Shown here one piece after another: positions 36,119-44,345 of a DNA stretch of 64,000 nt. Numbering within the stretch: the first letter of the stretch is position 1; every line of letters starts with the position of its first letter. The stretch is from Streptomyces sp. T12 (GTDB taxonomy: Bacteria; Actinomycetota; Actinomycetes; Streptomycetales; Streptomycetaceae). The notes under the pieces are model-generated. The model did not search any database, had not been told where the DNA came from, and worked only from the letters and a program-made list of their open reading frames with translations. Location of the stretch: assembly GCF_028736035.1 (NCBI RefSeq), contig NZ_CP117866.1, positions 7,750,001 through 7,814,000 on the forward strand, in the 5' to 3' direction. A program made the position numbers and the translations under genes.

Positions 36119-36258
36119 CTACGAGGCTCGCCCACTTCAGGGGTGCCCGGCCCTCGGCCAGTGGTCGAAGGGCGCTTCAGCTCAGCCAGATCCACTTAAG
36201 ACACCGCAGCCGACGGCCCACCGCCGGGTGTCCAGGTGCGCCATGAAGGGTTGACGCA

Positions 36259-37953
36259 ATGACGCCGAATGCCGCCTCCGCCTCCTCCGGACCCAGCCGG
36301 AGAAGCTTCCTCGCCTCCACGGCGGTCGCCACCGCAGCGGTGGCCGGTGGGATGCCGCTGCTCTCCGCCTGCGGCGGTTCGGACGGGGGTTCGCGCGACG
36401 GGACCACGTCGGGCAAGGACGCGAAGAAGATCCTTCCGGCGTACGCGGCCAGCAACGTGGTGACGCCGGACATCCCGTCCAAGAACGGCTCGTCGATGGG
36501 CTTCACGGCCAAGCTCGACGTCGCCACCCTCAAGACCTCGGTCCCGAAGAAGCTCGGCAAGGGCGGCGAGGTCACCATCATGTCGCCGTTCTGGGGCTCG
36601 CCGCCGAAGCAGAACAACCCCTACTACACGTCGATGAACGACCTGATCGGCGTCGACGTCCAGTGGCGCAACCAGGACGGCAACACCTACGACCAGAAGC
36701 TCGGCGCGGTCCTCGCCTCCAGCGACGTCCCGGACGTGGTCGTCGTCCCCAGCTGGAACATGATGGGCAAGATACCCAGCGCCATCATCAGCAAGTTCGC
36801 CGACCTCGGCCCGTACCTGTCCGGGGACAAGGTCAAGGAGTACCCCAACCTCGCGGCGATCCCCAGCGACGCCTGGCAGCGCTCCATCTTCGGCGGCAAG
36901 CTGATGGGCCTGCCGCAGCCCGCCCCGTCCGTCGCGACCATCGTGCCCCTCTACCGGCAGGACATCTTCGACAAGGAGGGCTACGAAGTCCCGCGGTCCG
37001 CCGACGAGTTCATGGCCCTGTGCAAGGACATCACCAACGCCCGAGCCAAGCGGTGGGCCTGCGGTGACATGAAGTGGACCGCGTTCAACACCTTTGGTGT
37101 GCTCGGGGGCGGGGAGAAGCCGCTCTGGTGGAACCTCGTCGACGGCAAGCTGATCAACCGCATCGAGACCCCGGAGTACCTGGAAGCCATCGAGTGGACG
37201 CGCAAGCTGTTCGCCGCCGGTGTCGTCCACCCCGACTTCAAGCTGGGCAAGAGCCAGGCGACCGACCCCGCCCCCAAGTTCGCCGCCGGCGAGTTCCTGA
37301 TCTGGAACAACAACATCGTCAACTGGTACGGCCAGCAGGCCTCCCAGGCCACCCAGAACCCCGACTTCAAGGTCTGGGGCATGGACATCTGGAACCACGA
37401 CGGCGGTGACCCGACGCTGTACGCCCAGAACCCGGCCGGCATCTTCGCCTTCATCAGCAAGAAGGCCTCCGAGTCCGTCATCCACGACGCGCTGGCGGTC
37501 GCCAACGTCACCGCGGCGCCGTATGGCACCAAGGAGTGGATGATGACCAACTACGGCGTCGAAGGCACGCACTACACGATCAAGGACGGCGTCCCCGTCA
37601 AGAACGACAAGGGCAACAACGAGGTTCTCAACGCCTTTGTCATGGTGGCGAGCCCCGCCGCCACCACCGCCCACCCCGACCTGCCGGACTACACCAAGGC
37701 CATGGTCGAGTGGGAGCAGCGGATGGGCGCCTTCACCAAGAAGTCGTCCTTCTGGGGCCTGCAGATCACCGAGCCCTCCCGCTACACGAACCTCGCCAAC
37801 GACTTCGAGCAGCTCGAGGACGACATCATCCGCGGGCACAAGAAGATCAGCGACATGCAGCAGGCCGTCTCCGACTGGAAGAGCAAGGGCGGCGACAAGC
37901 TGCGCGACTGGTACAAGAAGCTTCTGGACGAGAACGGCTCGGCGGCGAGCTGA
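36259..37953 (+). CDS. extracellular sugar-binding lipoprotein of a CUT1-type ABC importer
   Basis: A 564-residue solute-binding protein of the large LplA-like type. The signal region has SRRSFLAST (twin-arginine) and the lipobox PLLSAC, so it is exported by Tat and lipid-anchored. Downstream, GGEVTIMSPFWGSPPK and later segments give the usual two-lobed binding fold. It is followed by two permeases of the same class. Because the locus encodes extracellular xyloglucanases and cytoplasmic exo-glycosidases, xyloglucan oligosaccharides are the inferred ligand. AAGGG precedes the ATG by nine bases. A LacI-type operator lies upstream. Confidence 0.9.
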   Translation: MTPNAASASSGPSRRSFLASTAVATAAVAGGMPLLSACGGSDGGSRDGTTSGKDAKKILPAYAASNVVTPDIPSKNGSSMGFTAKLDVATLKTSVPKKLGKGGEVTIMSPFWGSPPKQNNPYYTSMNDLIGVDVQWRNQDGNTYDQKLGAVLASSDVPDVVVVPSWNMMGKIPSAIISKFADLGPYLSGDKVKEYPNLAAIPSDAWQRSIFGGKLMGLPQPAPSVATIVPLYRQDIFDKEGYEVPRSADEFMALCKDITNARAKRWACGDMKWTAFNTFGVLGGGEKPLWWNLVDGKLINRIETPEYLEAIEWTRKLFAAGVVHPDFKLGKSQATDPAPKFAAGEFLIWNNNIVNWYGQQASQATQNPDFKVWGMDIWNHDGGDPTLYAQNPAGIFAFISKKASESVIHDALAVANVTAAPYGTKEWMMTNYGVEGTHYTIKDGVPVKNDKGNNEVLNAFVMVASPAATTAHPDLPDYTKAMVEWEQRMGAFTKKSSFWGLQITEPSRYTNLANDFEQLEDDIIRGHKKISDMQQAVSDWKSKGGDKLRDWYKKLLDENGSAAS

Positions 37954-37980
37954 CCAGGCTCTGAGGCAAGGAGAACGGCT

Positions 37981-39015
37981 GTGTCCCACAGCACGGTGCC
38001 TCGGAGCAGTGCCGAGGCCAGCACGCCGGTGAAGAACCCGGGGGCGTCTGCCGACGTCACCGGGGCCCGCGAGGAACGAGGCTCGGGCAAACTGAGCCTC
38101 GGGCTCAGGTTCAGACGCGACCGCGTCCTGATATTCATGACGCTGCCAGCCATCGTGCTGATCCTGGTCTTCAACTACCTGCCGATCCTCGGCAACGTCG
38201 TCGCCTTCCAGGACTACGACCCCTACATCAGCGACAACGGCATCATCTCCATGCTGAACAGCCCCTTCGTGGGCATGGAGAACTTCCAGCGGATCTTCGA
38301 GGACTCGGCCTTCTGGAACGCCGTCGAGAACACGCTGGTGCTGTTCTTCGTCCAGCTCCTGCTGTTCTTCCCGATCCCGGTCCTGCTCGCACTGCTCATC
38401 AACAGCGTGGTCCGGCCCCGCGTGCGGGCCTTCGCACAGGCCGTGCTCTATCTCCCGCACTTCTTCTCCTGGGTGCTGGTCATCGCCGTCTTCCAGCAGA
38501 TGTTCGGCGGCGCGGGGATGCTCTCCCAGCTGCTCCGGCAGAACGGGTACGACGGCCTCGACATCATGACCAACCCGGACACCTTCCCCTTCCTGATCAC
38601 CGCGCAGAGCGTGTGGAAGGACGCCGGGTGGGGGATCATCGTCTTCCTCGCCGCCCTGGCCTCGGTCAGTCCGGACCTGTACGAGGCCGCCGCGATGGAC
38701 GGCGCCGGACGCTGGCGCCGCATGTGGCACGTCACGCTTCCCGCCCTGCGCCCGGTGATCGCCCTCCTGCTCGTACTGCGTGTCGGCGACGCCCTGACCG
38801 TCGGGTTCGAACAGATCCTGCTGCAACGCGACGGCGTCGGACCGGGCGCGGGGGAGGTCCTCGACACCTTCGTGTGGTGGAACGGCGTGCGCAACCAGGA
38901 CTTCGGCTACGCGGCCGCCGCCGGTCTCGTCAAGGGCGTGGTCAGCATCGGCCTGGTCCTCGCCGCGAACAAGGTGGCCCATCTCATGGGCGAGCAGGGG
39001 GTGTACAAGAAATGA
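37981..39015 (+). CDS. oligosaccharide ABC transporter permease 1 (LplB/UgpA-like)
   Basis: A 344-residue permease with a polar ~45-residue N-terminus and six membrane segments. The EAA loop is YEAAAMDGAGRWRRMWHVTLPAL near residue 240. LVFNYLPILGNVVAFQDYDPY at the first helix is typical of the LplB subgroup that works with large 500-600-residue binding proteins. GTG start with AAGGAGA eight bases upstream. Its stop overlaps the next ATG (ATGA). No ATPase gene is in the locus; in Streptomyces, such CUT1 importers usually share the MsiK ATPase. Confidence 0.9.
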   Translation: MSHSTVPRSSAEASTPVKNPGASADVTGAREERGSGKLSLGLRFRRDRVLIFMTLPAIVLILVFNYLPILGNVVAFQDYDPYISDNGIISMLNSPFVGMENFQRIFEDSAFWNAVENTLVLFFVQLLLFFPIPVLLALLINSVVRPRVRAFAQAVLYLPHFFSWVLVIAVFQQMFGGAGMLSQLLRQNGYDGLDIMTNPDTFPFLITAQSVWKDAGWGIIVFLAALASVSPDLYEAAAMDGAGRWRRMWHVTLPALRPVIALLLVLRVGDALTVGFEQILLQRDGVGPGAGEVLDTFVWWNGVRNQDFGYAAAAGLVKGVVSIGLVLAANKVAHLMGEQGVYKK

Positions 39016-39971
39016 CGTCCGTGATGTGGGAGCCGCGCCAGGACACCGAGCCGGTACAGCAGAAGGCGCCCCGCTGGTGGGCCGCGCCTCCGCGCCCGTC
39101 GTGGGAGGAAAGTCCCTCCAGGGCCGGCCTCGCGGGCAAGGGCATCGCCCTGTCGTTCGCCTGTCTCGCGATCCTCTTCCCGCTGTGGATCGTGATCGTC
39201 ACCAGCCTCTCCTCGCGGAAGACCATCGACGAGGCGGGCGGCCTGGTGATGGTGCCCAAGGGCATCACCTTCATCGCCTACGAGGAGCTGCTCAGCGGCG
39301 GCCAGGTCACCCGCGCCGCGATCATCAGCATCCTCGTCACCCTGGTCGGCACGCTGTTCTCGATGTCGGTGTCCGTCCTGTGCGCCTACGGTCTGTCCCG
39401 CAGCGGGTCCCTCGGCCACCGCTGGATCCTGATGCTGCTGCTGGCGACCATGTTCTTCAGCGCCGGCCTCATCCCCACCTACCTGCTGGTGCAGTCCCTC
39501 GGACTGACGGACACCTATCTCGCGCTGATCCTGCCGAGCGCGATCAGCGTCTTCAATATCCTGGTGCTGCGCGGCTTCTTCATGGGGATCTCGCAGGAAC
39601 TCATCGACAGCGCGCGCATCGACGGCGCCGGGGATCTCCGGATCCTCTGGCGGATCGTCATGCCGCTGTCGCGGGCGGTTCTCGCGGTGATCACGCTGTT
39701 CTACGCCGTCGGGTACTGGAGCGCCTGGTTCAACGCGTCGCTGTATCTGAACCAGCAGGACATGATGCCGTTGCAGAACGTCATGATCCAGCTGGTGCAG
39801 AGGCAGCAGGCGCCGGTCGGTCTGGGCCAGGCCATCAAGACCGGTCAGCTGTCGGGGCTGGCCGTTCAGATGGCGGTCATGGTGATGGCCTTGCTGCCGG
39901 TGGCTGTGCTGTCCCCCTTCGTCCAGAAGCACTTCAAGAAGGGCATGCTCACCGGCGCCGTCAAGGGCTGA
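39012..39971 (+). CDS. oligosaccharide ABC transporter permease 2 (LplC/YtcP-like)
   Basis: A 319-residue permease of six helices. It has the EAA loop IDSARIDGAGDLRILWRIVMPLS near residue 200 and NQQDMMPLQNVMIQLV, a segment typical of YtcP/LplC permeases. The start overlaps the stop of permease 1 (ATGA) and indicates coupled translation. After its stop there is a 154-bp gap with a dispersed repeat and hairpin before the GH74 gene. Confidence 0.9.
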   Translation: MTSVMWEPRQDTEPVQQKAPRWWAAPPRPSWEESPSRAGLAGKGIALSFACLAILFPLWIVIVTSLSSRKTIDEAGGLVMVPKGITFIAYEELLSGGQVTRAAIISILVTLVGTLFSMSVSVLCAYGLSRSGSLGHRWILMLLLATMFFSAGLIPTYLLVQSLGLTDTYLALILPSAISVFNILVLRGFFMGISQELIDSARIDGAGDLRILWRIVMPLSRAVLAVITLFYAVGYWSAWFNASLYLNQQDMMPLQNVMIQLVQRQQAPVGLGQAIKTGQLSGLAVQMAVMVMALLPVAVLSPFVQKHFKKGMLTGAVKG

Positions 39972-40005
39972 TCGGCGCCCACTCGATGGGTGCTTCGGTT
40001 GTTCG

Positions 40006-40087
40006 GCGGCTGCGGGTTGTTTGTGGTTGGTCGCGCCCACGCGGCGGAGCCGCATATCGATAGAGCCCCGCGCCCCTTCGGGGCGCT
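40006..40087 (+). repeat. dispersed intergenic repeat, family B, copy 1, with hairpin
   Basis: About 82 bp starting GCGGCTGCGGGTTGT and containing GCGCCCACGCGGCGGAGCCG, CATATCGAT and the hairpin GCGCCCC-TTC-GGGGCGC (40070-40086). The same blocks occur in reverse orientation at 60071-60180. Placed between importer and GH74 genes, the hairpin could reduce read-through between the two halves of the operon. Confidence 0.75.
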
Positions 40088-40125
40088 TCACTCCCCCTTT
40101 CCTTCAGAACGACGAGGTATGTGTC

Positions 40126-42351
40126 ATGCATGCGTCCCGCCCTAGCAGACGCACCGTTCTCGCCGGGACCGCGGCCACCGCCGCGCTCACCACGCTTCCG
40201 TCCCTCACAGGGCGCGCGGTCGCCGCCGAGCCCACAGCCGCCGCCGGCCAGGCGTACCGCTGGCGCACCGCCGTCATGGGCGGTACCGGATTCGTCACCG
40301 GCGTCCTCTTCCACCCCTCCGTGCGCGGGCTCGCCTACGCCCGTACCGACATCGGTGGCGCCTACCGCTGGGACGACCGCACCGCGAACTGGGTCCCGCT
40401 GACCGACCACCTCGGCTGGGACGACTGGAACCTCCTCGGCGTCGAGGCCATGGCCGTCGACCCCGCCCACCCGGGCCGCATCTACCTCGCCCTCGGCACC
40501 TACGCCCAGTCCTGGGCCACCAACGGTGCCGTCCTGCGCTCCGACGACCGCGGCGCCACCTGGGCCCGCACCGACCTCACCGTGAAGCTCGGCGGCAATG
40601 AGGACGGCCGGGGTGCGGGCGAGCGGCTGCTCGTCGATCCGAGGGACAGCAACACGCTGTGGCTGGGCACCCGGCACGACGGGCTGCTGAAGTCGACCGA
40701 CCGAGGGGCCACTTGGGCCGCCGCCTCCGGTTTCCCGGGCGCCCCGAGCGCGAGCGGCCAGGGCGTCACCCTCCTCGTCGCCGCCGGGCGCACCCTCTAC
40801 GCCGGGTGGGGCGACGGCGACGGCACGTCGGGGACGAAGAACCTGTACCGGACCAGCGACGGCACCACCTGGGAAGCCGTCCCCGGCCAGCCCACCGGCA
40901 CCGCCGCCAAGGTCCCGATCCGCGCCGCGTACGACCGGGGCACCAGCCACCTGTACGTGACGTACGCCAACGCGCCCGGCCCCAACGGCCAGTCCGACGG
41001 CAGCGTGCACAAGCTGTGCACCCTCAACGGCAAGTGGACCGAGGTCACGCCCGTGAAGCCCGGCGGCACCACGGCCGACGGGTCGGCCGACACCTTCGGG
41101 TACGGCGGCGTCGCCGTCGACGCCCGTCGGCCCGGCACGCTCGTCGTCTCCACCAACAACCGCTGGGCGGAGGTCGACACGGTCTTCCGCAGCACCGACG
41201 GCGGCCGCACCTGGACGTCCCTGAAGGACACGGCCGTCCTCGACGTCTCCGAGACCCCCTTCCTCAAGTGGGGCCAGGACAAGCCGAAGTTCGGCTGGTG
41301 GATCCAGGCCCTCGCCCTCGACCCGTACGACTCCCGGCACATCGTCTACGGCACCGGCGCGACCCTCTACGGCACGCGGGACCTGAAGAACTGGGCCCCG
41401 CAGATCCGCGGCCTGGAGGAGACGTCGGTTCGCCAGCTGATCTCGCCCCCGGTCGGGGAGGCGCACCTGATCAGCGGCAACGGGGACATCGGCGTGATGT
41501 ACCACGAGTCGCTCACGGCATCCCCCTCGCGCGGCATGGCATCGAACCCCGTGTTCGGGTCGGCGACGGGACTCGCCCAGGCCGCGGCCAAGCCGGCCTA
41601 CGTCGTCCGGGCCGGCTGGGGCGACCACGGCAACGGCGCCTACTCGAACGACGGCGGGCAGACCTGGGCGCCCTTCGCGGCCCAGCCCTCCATCGCCAAG
41701 GACGCACCGGGGCCGATCGCCACCAACGCCGACGGCAGCGTGCTGCTCTGGGTCTTCGTGCACTGGGACGGCACGAAGTACCCCGCCTACCGCTCCGCGG
41801 ACAACGGTGCCACCTGGTCCGAGGTCTCCTCCTTCCCGAAGGGCGCCACGCCGGTCGCCGACCCGGCCGACCCGACGCTCTTCTACGCGTACGACACCGA
41901 CACAGGAACGCTACTCGCCAGCACTGACAGTGGCCGTACCTTCACCGCCCGTGCGAGCGGACTGCCCTCCGGCGACAGCCAGTTCGAGCTGGTCGCGGCG
42001 CCCGGGCGCTCCGGCGACCTGTGGCTGAGCGTGAAGGGGAACGGTCTCCACAGGTCCACCGACGGCGGGGCGACCTTCACCAAGGTCGCCGGCTGCCGGG
42101 CCTCGCACACCCTCGGCTTCGGCAAGGCCGCCGCCGGCGCCGACTACCCGGCGATCTACATGGTCGGCTCCACCGAGACGATCACCGCCGTCTACCGCTC
42201 GGACGACGAGGCGAAGACCTGGGTGCGGATCAACGACGACCGGCACCAGTGGGGCTGGACCGGCGAGGCGATCACCGGCGACCCGCGGATCCACGGCCGC
42301 GTCTACGTCGCCACCAACGGGCGCGGCGTCCAGTACGGGGACCCGGTGTGA
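40126..42351 (+). CDS. Tat-secreted GH74 xyloglucanase
   Basis: A 741-residue glycoside hydrolase of family 74 (two seven-bladed beta-propellers). The signal region RPSRRTVLAGTAATAA is a twin-arginine signal with cleavage near VAAEP. The N-terminal propeller starts with the family signature GGTGFVTGVLFHP ... YARTDIGGAYRW, whose Asp is a catalytic residue. Repeated Asp-box turns (STDRGATW, STDGGRTW, STDGGATF) mark the blades. GH74 enzymes cut the xyloglucan backbone, endo or exo. No C-terminal cellulose-binding module is present, unlike many secreted relatives. GAGG precedes the ATG by eight bases. Its stop overlaps the next ATG (TGATG). Confidence 0.92.
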   Translation: MHASRPSRRTVLAGTAATAALTTLPSLTGRAVAAEPTAAAGQAYRWRTAVMGGTGFVTGVLFHPSVRGLAYARTDIGGAYRWDDRTANWVPLTDHLGWDDWNLLGVEAMAVDPAHPGRIYLALGTYAQSWATNGAVLRSDDRGATWARTDLTVKLGGNEDGRGAGERLLVDPRDSNTLWLGTRHDGLLKSTDRGATWAAASGFPGAPSASGQGVTLLVAAGRTLYAGWGDGDGTSGTKNLYRTSDGTTWEAVPGQPTGTAAKVPIRAAYDRGTSHLYVTYANAPGPNGQSDGSVHKLCTLNGKWTEVTPVKPGGTTADGSADTFGYGGVAVDARRPGTLVVSTNNRWAEVDTVFRSTDGGRTWTSLKDTAVLDVSETPFLKWGQDKPKFGWWIQALALDPYDSRHIVYGTGATLYGTRDLKNWAPQIRGLEETSVRQLISPPVGEAHLISGNGDIGVMYHESLTASPSRGMASNPVFGSATGLAQAAAKPAYVVRAGWGDHGNGAYSNDGGQTWAPFAAQPSIAKDAPGPIATNADGSVLLWVFVHWDGTKYPAYRSADNGATWSEVSSFPKGATPVADPADPTLFYAYDTDTGTLLASTDSGRTFTARASGLPSGDSQFELVAAPGRSGDLWLSVKGNGLHRSTDGGATFTKVAGCRASHTLGFGKAAAGADYPAIYMVGSTETITAVYRSDDEAKTWVRINDDRHQWGWTGEAITGDPRIHGRVYVATNGRGVQYGDPV

Positions 42352-44345
42352 TGTCGGAACCACAACGGCCGACCCTCGCCGACGCCACCCGTGGCCGCAT
42401 CCTCTTCGGCGGCGACTACAACCCCGAGCAGTGGCCCGAGGAGACCTGGCACGAGGACGTCCGGCTGATGAAGGACGCCGGGGTCAACTCGGTCACCCTC
42501 GGCGTCTTCTCCTGGGCGAAGCTCGAACCCCGGCCGGGGGCACGGGAGTTCGGCTGGCTCGACCGGCTGATGGACCTCATGCACGACAACGGCATCGGGG
42601 TCGTCCTCGCCACCCCGACCTCCTCGCCCCCGCCCTGGATGGGACGGCTGCACCCCGAGACGCTCCCGCGCGACGAGGACGGCCGGACCGAGTGGTGGGG
42701 CGGCCGGCAGCACTTCTCGCACTCCAGCGCCACCTACCGGCGTTACGCCGCGGCCATCACCGAGGACCTCGCCGCCCGCTACGGCAGCCACCCGGCCCTG
42801 CGGATGTGGCACATCAACAACGAGTACTGCACCTACGACTGGGGCGACGAGGCCGAGGCCGCCTTCCGCCGCTGGCTCCAGGACAAGTACGCCAGCCTCG
42901 ACGCCCTCAACGAGGCCTGGGGGACCGCCTTCTGGAGCCAGGGATACGGCGACTGGTACGAGGTCCTGCCGCCGCGCCACGCCCACTACATGAAGAATCC
43001 GACCCAGGTTCTGGACTTCAAGCGGTTCACGTCCGACGCGCTGCTGGAGTGCTACCTCGCCGAGCGCGACATCGTCGCCCGGCACACCCCGCACATCCCG
43101 GTGACGACCAACTTCATGCCGTTCTGGCAGGGGCAGGACGCGTGGGTCTGGGTCGAGCAGGAGGACGTCGTCTCCGTCGACATCTACCCGGATCCGCGTG
43201 ATCCGTTCGGCGGGCAGTACGGGGCGCTGGTGCACGACATGACGCGTTCGCAGGCCCGCGGCGGTCCCTGGATGGTCATGGAGCAGGCCGCCGGGCCGGT
43301 CAACTGGCGTGGGGTCAACCACCCCAAGCCGGCCGGCCTCAACCGCCTCTGGTCCCTCCAGGCCGTGGCCCGTGGCGCCGACGCCGTCTGCTACTTCCAG
43401 TGGCGGCAGTCCCGGCAGGGCTCGGAGAAGTTCCACTCCGGCATGGTCAGCCACGCCGGGGAGCACGGCCGCACCTTCCAGGAGGTCAAGCGGATCGGCG
43501 CCGAGCTCGCCCTGCTGAGCGAGAAGGTGGCCGACACCCGGGTCGAGGCCGCCGAGGTCGCCGTACTCCTCGACTGGAACGCCTGGTGGGCGAGCCAGCA
43601 GGACGGGCGGCTGTCCTCCGAGGCCGAGTACCCGCAGGTGGTCCGCGCCTGGCATCGCGCGCTGTGGGAGGCGCACACCGTCGCGGACTTCGCTCACCCC
43701 GAGCACGACCTGTCCGCGTACAAGCTGGTCGTCGTCCCGCAGCTGTACCTGATGACGGACGCGGCCATCGACCACCTCGTCGCCTACGTCGAGGGCGGCG
43801 GCACCCTCGTCGCCGGCTTCCAGACCGGCGTCGCCGACGAGGACGACCGGGTGCGGGCGGGCGGCATGGACGCCCGTCTTCGCGACCTCTTCGGGATCCG
43901 CGTCCTGCACGAGTGGTGGCCGCTCGACGCGGGGGAGAAGGCCGATGTCGAGGGCTTCCACGGCACCCTGTGGTCCGAGGAGATCGAGGCGGCGGACGGC
44001 GTGGACGCCGTGATGCCCTACAAGGGCGGCGAGTTGGACGGGCTCCCCGCGGTTCTGCGCAAGGGCCGCGCCTGGTACGTCTCCACCCTTCCCGAGCCGC
44101 ACACCCTGCGCACGCTGCTCGCCGACATCGCCGCCGGCGCGGGCGTACGGCCGGCCCTCACCGGGCTCCCGGCCGGGGTGGAGGCGGTCCGCCGGGGCGG
44201 GCTGCTGTTCCTGCTCAACCACGGGCGCGACGGCGTCACCGTGCCGGTGCCCGGCCGCTACCGCGACCTGCTGACCGGCGCGGATGCCACCGACCGGGTG
44301 GAGCTGGGCCGGTACGGCGTGGCCGTGCTGGAGGCCGCCCCATGA
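42351..44345 (+). CDS. GH42 beta-galactosidase
   Basis: A 664-residue cytoplasmic enzyme of GH42. FGGDYNPEQWPEETW opens the barrel as usual, MWHINNEYC carries the acid/base Glu near residue 157, and GPWMVMEQAAGPVNW the nucleophile Glu near 310. A trimerisation domain and a beta C-domain follow. It lacks a signal peptide. In the locus it would remove the beta-1,2-galactosyl units of xyloglucan side chains. The start overlaps the GH74 stop and its own stop overlaps the GH95 start, so the three are translationally coupled. Confidence 0.92.
   Translation: MSEPQRPTLADATRGRILFGGDYNPEQWPEETWHEDVRLMKDAGVNSVTLGVFSWAKLEPRPGAREFGWLDRLMDLMHDNGIGVVLATPTSSPPPWMGRLHPETLPRDEDGRTEWWGGRQHFSHSSATYRRYAAAITEDLAARYGSHPALRMWHINNEYCTYDWGDEAEAAFRRWLQDKYASLDALNEAWGTAFWSQGYGDWYEVLPPRHAHYMKNPTQVLDFKRFTSDALLECYLAERDIVARHTPHIPVTTNFMPFWQGQDAWVWVEQEDVVSVDIYPDPRDPFGGQYGALVHDMTRSQARGGPWMVMEQAAGPVNWRGVNHPKPAGLNRLWSLQAVARGADAVCYFQWRQSRQGSEKFHSGMVSHAGEHGRTFQEVKRIGAELALLSEKVADTRVEAAEVAVLLDWNAWWASQQDGRLSSEAEYPQVVRAWHRALWEAHTVADFAHPEHDLSAYKLVVVPQLYLMTDAAIDHLVAYVEGGGTLVAGFQTGVADEDDRVRAGGMDARLRDLFGIRVLHEWWPLDAGEKADVEGFHGTLWSEEIEAADGVDAVMPYKGGELDGLPAVLRKGRAWYVSTLPEPHTLRTLLADIAAGAGVRPALTGLPAGVEAVRRGGLLFLLNHGRDGVTVPVPGRYRDLLTGADATDRVELGRYGVAVLEAAP

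Larger units (their letters stand above)
35887..36258. promoter_or_regulatory. divergent control region between GH3 and the sugar importer
   Basis: This 372-bp stretch without a gene separates two divergent transcription units of the xyloglucan locus. It contains two perfect LacI-type palindromes (35923-35936 and 36105-36118, centres 182 bp apart) and a degenerate third site at about 36167-36178 (GAAGGGCGCTTC). Promoters in both directions must be here, but I cannot place the hexamers with confidence. Confidence 0.7.

Noticed and set aside
36196..38982. 928-residue minus-strand frame opposite the sugar-binding protein and permease
   Set aside because: Antisense artefact of GC-rich codon bias; the + strand genes have signals, motifs and operon overlaps.
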